Assembly: GCF_900113175.1 (NCBI RefSeq)
Contig: NZ_FOOK01000011.1
Location: 1 to 64,000 of the forward strand
Direction: 5' to 3'
DNA length: 64,000 bases
DNA from: Planifilum fulgidum
Lineage (GTDB): Bacteria; Bacillota; Bacilli; Thermoactinomycetales; DSM-44946
The notes under the pieces were generated by a model that worked only from the letters and a program-made list of their open reading frames with translations, was not told the DNA's origin and searched no databases. Both the position numbers and the translations under genes were made by a program. This document shows, one piece after another, positions 60,752 through 64,000 of this stretch (within the stretch, counting starts at the first letter, position 1; each line of letters opens with the position of its first letter).

Positions 60752-63700
60752 ATGAATTTTGTGCACCTTCATGTCCATACCGAATACAGCTTGCTGGACG
60801 GGGCGGCGCGGATCAAAGAGCTGGTCCGGAAGGCCGAAGAGCAGGGCATGGAGGCCCTGGCCATCACCGACCACGGGGCGATGCACGGCGTGGTTCCCTT
60901 CTACCGGGAATGCCTGGAGCGGGGAATCCGCCCGATCATCGGCTGCGAAGTGTATGTCACACCGGGGAACATGGAGGAGAAACCCTCCCCCCGGGAAAAC
61001 CGGATTTACCACCTCCTGCTGTTGGCGGAAACCACCGAGGGATACAAAAATCTGATGAAGCTGGTGTCGGAGGCCCATCTCCGGGGCTATCACTACAAAC
61101 CCCGCGTGGACAAGGCCTTGCTCCGACGCTTTCGAAGGGGGCTGATCGCCACCAGCGCCTGCCTGTCGGGAGAAATTCCCCGGGCCATTCTGGAGGGGCG
61201 GTTTCAGGATGCGCGCCGGATCGCGGAGGAGTACCGGGATTTGTTCGGGGATGGAAATTTCTTCCTCGAACTCCAACATCATGGGGTTCCGGAGGAGATG
61301 AAGGTGAACCGGCACCTGATCGCCCTGGCGGAGGAGACGGGGATTCCCCTGGTGGCCACCAACGATGTCCACTATGTCAACCGGGAGGATCATGACGTTC
61401 AGGATTGCCTGCTGTGCATCGGCACCGGCCGGCGGCTCGACGAAGAGGACCGGATGCGCTTTCCCACCCGGGAATTTTATCTGAAGGCGCCGGAGGAGAT
61501 GACCCGCCTGTTTGCCGACGTCCCGGAAGCGATCCGCAACACGGTCCGGATCGCGGAGCGGTGCCGGGTGGAAATCCCCTTAGGAAAGCGGCTGTTGCCC
61601 CGGTTTCCCGTCCCCGAGGGATACACGGCTTCTTCCTATCTGCGCGAGCTGTGCCGGCGGGGGGCCGTCGAACGCTACGGTTCCATCCCCCCCGAAGTGA
61701 GGGAGCGGCTGAGATACGAACTGGATGTCATCGAACGGATGGGTTTTTCCGACTACTTTCTCGTCGTGTGGGATTTTGTCCGCTTCGCCCACGAACGGGG
61801 CATCGCCACGGGCCCCGGCCGGGGTTCCGCCGCGGGCAGCCTGGTCGCCTACGTGTTGCGCATCACCGACATCGATCCGCTCCGGTACGGGCTTCTCTTC
61901 GAGCGGTTTCTCAATCCGGAGCGGATCAGCATGCCGGACATCGACATCGATTTCAATTATGAGCGGCGGGATGAGGTGATCGAATACGTTTCCCGGAAAT
62001 ATGGACCGGACCGGGTGGCCCAGATCATCACCTTCGGGACGATGGCCCCCCGGGCGGCGGTGCGCGACGTGGGCCGGGTGATGGGGCTCCCCTATCCCGA
62101 GGTGGATCGGGTGGCCAAGTTGATCCCCGCTTCTCCGGGAATGACCCTCGAGAAGGCGTTTCAGGCGGAGCCCCGGTTGAAACAGCTGTGCGAAAGCAAC
62201 CCGCGGATGGCCCGGCTGATGGAAGTGGTGAAAAAGGTGGAGGGACTGCCCCGGCATGCCTCCACCCACGCCGCCGGGCTGGTGATTTCGGAGAAGCCCC
62301 TTACGGAATACGTTCCCCTGATGCGGGGAAGCGACGGGGGCCGTCTCACCCAATACCCGATGGACGTGTTGGAGTCGATCGGCCTTTTGAAGGCGGATTT
62401 CCTCGGGCTTCGCAACCTGACGGTGATCGAGCGGGCCAAAGGCATCATCCGGGAGACGGAGGGCAAGGAAATCCGCTTCGACCGGATGGACATGGAGGAT
62501 GAGGAAACCTACCGGATGCTGGGCAGGGGGGAAACCATCGGCGTGTTTCAGCTGGAATCGGCGGGAATGCGCCGGGTGCTCAGGGAACTCAAACCGTCCT
62601 GCTTCGAGGATCTCATCGCCGTCCTGGCCCTGTACCGTCCCGGCCCCATGGACCAGATTCCCCGTTTCATCCGGGCGAAGCACGGCAAGGAGCCCGTCAT
62701 CTATCCCCATCCCGATCTGGAGCCGATCCTGAAGGACACCTACGGCATCATCGTCTACCAGGAGCAGATCATGCAGATCGCCTCCCGGATGGCCGGCTTC
62801 ACCCTCGGCCAGGCCGATCTGCTGCGCCGGGCCGTGGCCAAGAAGAAGCGGGAACTGCTGAACGAACAGCGGGATGCGTTTTTGGCCGGCTGCCGGGCCA
62901 ACGGTTATGATGAGGAGACGGGGCGCCGGGTGTACGATCTGATCGTCCGGTTCGCCGATTACGGGTTTAACCGCAGCCACTCCGCCGCCTATGCGGTGCT
63001 GGCTTATCAGACCGCCTATTTGAAAGCCAATCATCCGCTGGCCTTCATGGCGGCCCTCCTCACGACGGTGATGGGAAGCCAGGGGAAAATGGCCGAATAC
63101 GTCGAGGAGTGCCGCCGCATGGGCATCGAGGTGCTGCCCCCCGACGTGAACCGGAGCGGCCGCTCTTTCCGCGTGGAGGGAAAAGCGATCCGCTTCGGAC
63201 TGGAGGCGGTCAAAAACGTGGGAACCCACGCGATCGAGGCCATCCTGCGGGAGAGGAAGCGCCGCCCCTTCCGCGATTTGTTCGACCTCTGCGCGCGGGT
63301 GGATTTGAGACACGTGAACCGGCGGGTCCTGGAATCCCTGATCCAGTGCGGGGCCACGGAGTCCCTGGAGGGACACCGGGCGCTGCAATTGGCCATGTTG
63401 GACGAGGCGATCGAGCGGGGGAGCGCTTTCCAACAGCTCCGTTCCGAGGATCAGTTGGATCTCTTCGAGGATGAGACGCTCACCCTTTCCTCTCCCCGTT
63501 TTGATTACAGCAACACCGTTCCCTTCAGCCGAAAGGAGATCCTCGAAATGGAACGGGAACTGCTCGGGCTGTATCTTTCCGGCCATCCCCTGGATGGCTA
63601 TCGGAAGGCGCTGCCCCGCCTCACGACCCACACCCTCGCCGAGCTGGAGGAGTGCCGGGACGGGGAACGGGTCTCCATCGCGGGGATGATCACCCATGTG

Positions 63701-64000
63701 AAGCCGATCACCACCCGGAAAGGGGAGCCGATGGCCTTTGTCACGGCGGAGGACTGGTCCCGGCAGGTGGAGGTGATCCTCTTTCCCCGGACTTATCAAA
63801 AATACCGGCCCTTGCTTCAGACGGACCGGCCGGTTCGCATCTCCGGGCGGATCAACCTCCATGAGGAGGGGGTGAAGATCTTGGCCGACACCCTGGAGGA
63901 TCTGGAACGGCTTGCGAAAGATCCGCCCGCCGTGCCGGAGGCCTCGGCCCGGACTTCTCAGGCTTCGCCCGCCCGAAAGGGGGTGCCTGGCGGGGAGGAG
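60752..64000 (+). CDS. dnaE: DNA polymerase III alpha subunit DnaE (3' cut by window)
   Basis: 1083 residues are visible, with no stop before the window ends. The N-terminal PHP domain reads FVHLHVHTEYSLLDGAARIK, AITDHGAMHGV and TNDVHYV. The polymerase core has GPGRGSAAGSLVAYVL and the catalytic aspartates in MPDIDIDFNYERR, then FGTMAPRAAVRDVGRV, YRPGPMDQIPRFI and GFNRSHSAAYAVLAYQTAYL. A helix-hairpin-helix region and an OB fold (VSIAGMITHVKPITTRKGEP) follow. ATG 60752 has AGGTGGGG about 7 nt upstream. This is the error-prone/initiation replicase of Bacillota, paired with PolC elsewhere. Confidence 0.97.
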   Translation, partial: MNFVHLHVHTEYSLLDGAARIKELVRKAEEQGMEALAITDHGAMHGVVPFYRECLERGIRPIIGCEVYVTPGNMEEKPSPRENRIYHLLLLAETTEGYKNLMKLVSEAHLRGYHYKPRVDKALLRRFRRGLIATSACLSGEIPRAILEGRFQDARRIAEEYRDLFGDGNFFLELQHHGVPEEMKVNRHLIALAEETGIPLVATNDVHYVNREDHDVQDCLLCIGTGRRLDEEDRMRFPTREFYLKAPEEMTRLFADVPEAIRNTVRIAERCRVEIPLGKRLLPRFPVPEGYTASSYLRELCRRGAVERYGSIPPEVRERLRYELDVIERMGFSDYFLVVWDFVRFAHERGIATGPGRGSAAGSLVAYVLRITDIDPLRYGLLFERFLNPERISMPDIDIDFNYERRDEVIEYVSRKYGPDRVAQIITFGTMAPRAAVRDVGRVMGLPYPEVDRVAKLIPASPGMTLEKAFQAEPRLKQLCESNPRMARLMEVVKKVEGLPRHASTHAAGLVISEKPLTEYVPLMRGSDGGRLTQYPMDVLESIGLLKADFLGLRNLTVIERAKGIIRETEGKEIRFDRMDMEDEETYRMLGRGETIGVFQLESAGMRRVLRELKPSCFEDLIAVLALYRPGPMDQIPRFIRAKHGKEPVIYPHPDLEPILKDTYGIIVYQEQIMQIASRMAGFTLGQADLLRRAVAKKKRELLNEQRDAFLAGCRANGYDEETGRRVYDLIVRFADYGFNRSHSAAYAVLAYQTAYLKANHPLAFMAALLTTVMGSQGKMAEYVEECRRMGIEVLPPDVNRSGRSFRVEGKAIRFGLEAVKNVGTHAIEAILRERKRRPFRDLFDLCARVDLRHVNRRVLESLIQCGATESLEGHRALQLAMLDEAIERGSAFQQLRSEDQLDLFEDETLTLSSPRFDYSNTVPFSRKEILEMERELLGLYLSGHPLDGYRKALPRLTTHTLAELEECRDGERVSIAGMITHVKPITTRKGEPMAFVTAEDWSRQVEVILFPRTYQKYRPLLQTDRPVRISGRINLHEEGVKILADTLEDLERLAKDPPAVPEASARTSQASPARKGVPGGEE

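Noticed and set aside
61580-63862. 760-residue minus-strand open frame opposite dnaE
   Set aside because: Complete dnaE motifs are on the plus strand; the antisense frame is compositionally a shadow.

Overview
The window looks like chromosome of a high-GC, spore-forming member of the Bacillota, probably a Thermoactinomycetaceae-type thermophile. The evidence is a set of sporulation genes (spoVR, ytrH, ytrI, four YheC/YheD-type coat-associated ATP-grasp genes), the Bacillales neighbourhood ytkL / ytoI / ytpI / ytrI / ytrH / dnaE, Gram-positive ribosome binding sites with many GTG and TTG starts, lipoprotein and Sec signal peptides, and GC-rich codon use. The family assignment is inference. No rRNA, tRNA or CRISPR array was found. 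The only mobile-element trace is the tail of an IS1182-type transposase at the left edge.

Layout. 1-5 kb: transposase tail, a VOC protein, and a sugar ABC importer (binding lipoprotein plus two permeases, no ATPase). 5-9 kb: complete fixABCX operon for a flavin-based electron-transfer complex feeding quinone and ferredoxin. 9-15.4 kb: flavin reductase, YciI protein, an unrecognised HTH plus Cys-pair protein, then odhA-odhB (2-oxoglutarate dehydrogenase E1 and E2). 15.5-25.6 kb: secreted GH30 and giant secreted GH92 glycosidases around a lactone oxidase / PLP deaminase-aldolase pair. 25.6-28.6 kb: a ykkC-family riboswitch with promoter and terminator in front of a three-gene ABC-2 exporter. 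28.7-30.2 kb: scoAB CoA-transferase under an Fnr-type box. 30.3-32.3 kb: GntR-regulated ABC-2 exporter. 32.4-36.2 kb: APH(3')-type kinase, an epimerase, and an AAC(3)-type acetyltransferase broken by a one-base frameshift. 36.4-42.3 kb: two-domain cell-wall hydrolase, acylphosphatase, MFS transporter, spoVR, NlpC/P60 hydrolase. 42.4-48.1 kb: minus-strand run of GNAT plus four tandem YheC/YheD-type ATP-grasp genes. 48.3-51.9 kb: ytkL, small membrane protein, ytoI, nucleotidyltransferase. 52.2-58.9 kb: a clade II (Sec-type) nitrous-oxide-reductase cluster, nosZ / membrane protein / nosD / nosL / nosY / nosF, preceded by three Fnr-type boxes. 58.9-64 kb: ytpI, ytrI, ytrH (minus) and dnaE (plus, cut by the window end).

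How it fits together. The respiratory genes (fixABCX, odhAB, scoAB, nos) suggest an organism that oxidises organic acids and can use N2O as electron acceptor when oxygen is low. TGTGA-N6-TCACA boxes link scoAB and nos to one Fnr/Crp-type regulator. The nos cluster lies inside an otherwise conserved housekeeping neighbourhood, between ytoI and ytpI, where nrnA would be expected. The items most worth follow-up are the nos insertion with its triple operator, the four-copy ATP-grasp array, the ykkC switch on an unassigned exporter, the full fixABCX operon, and the orphan HTH/Cys-pair protein.
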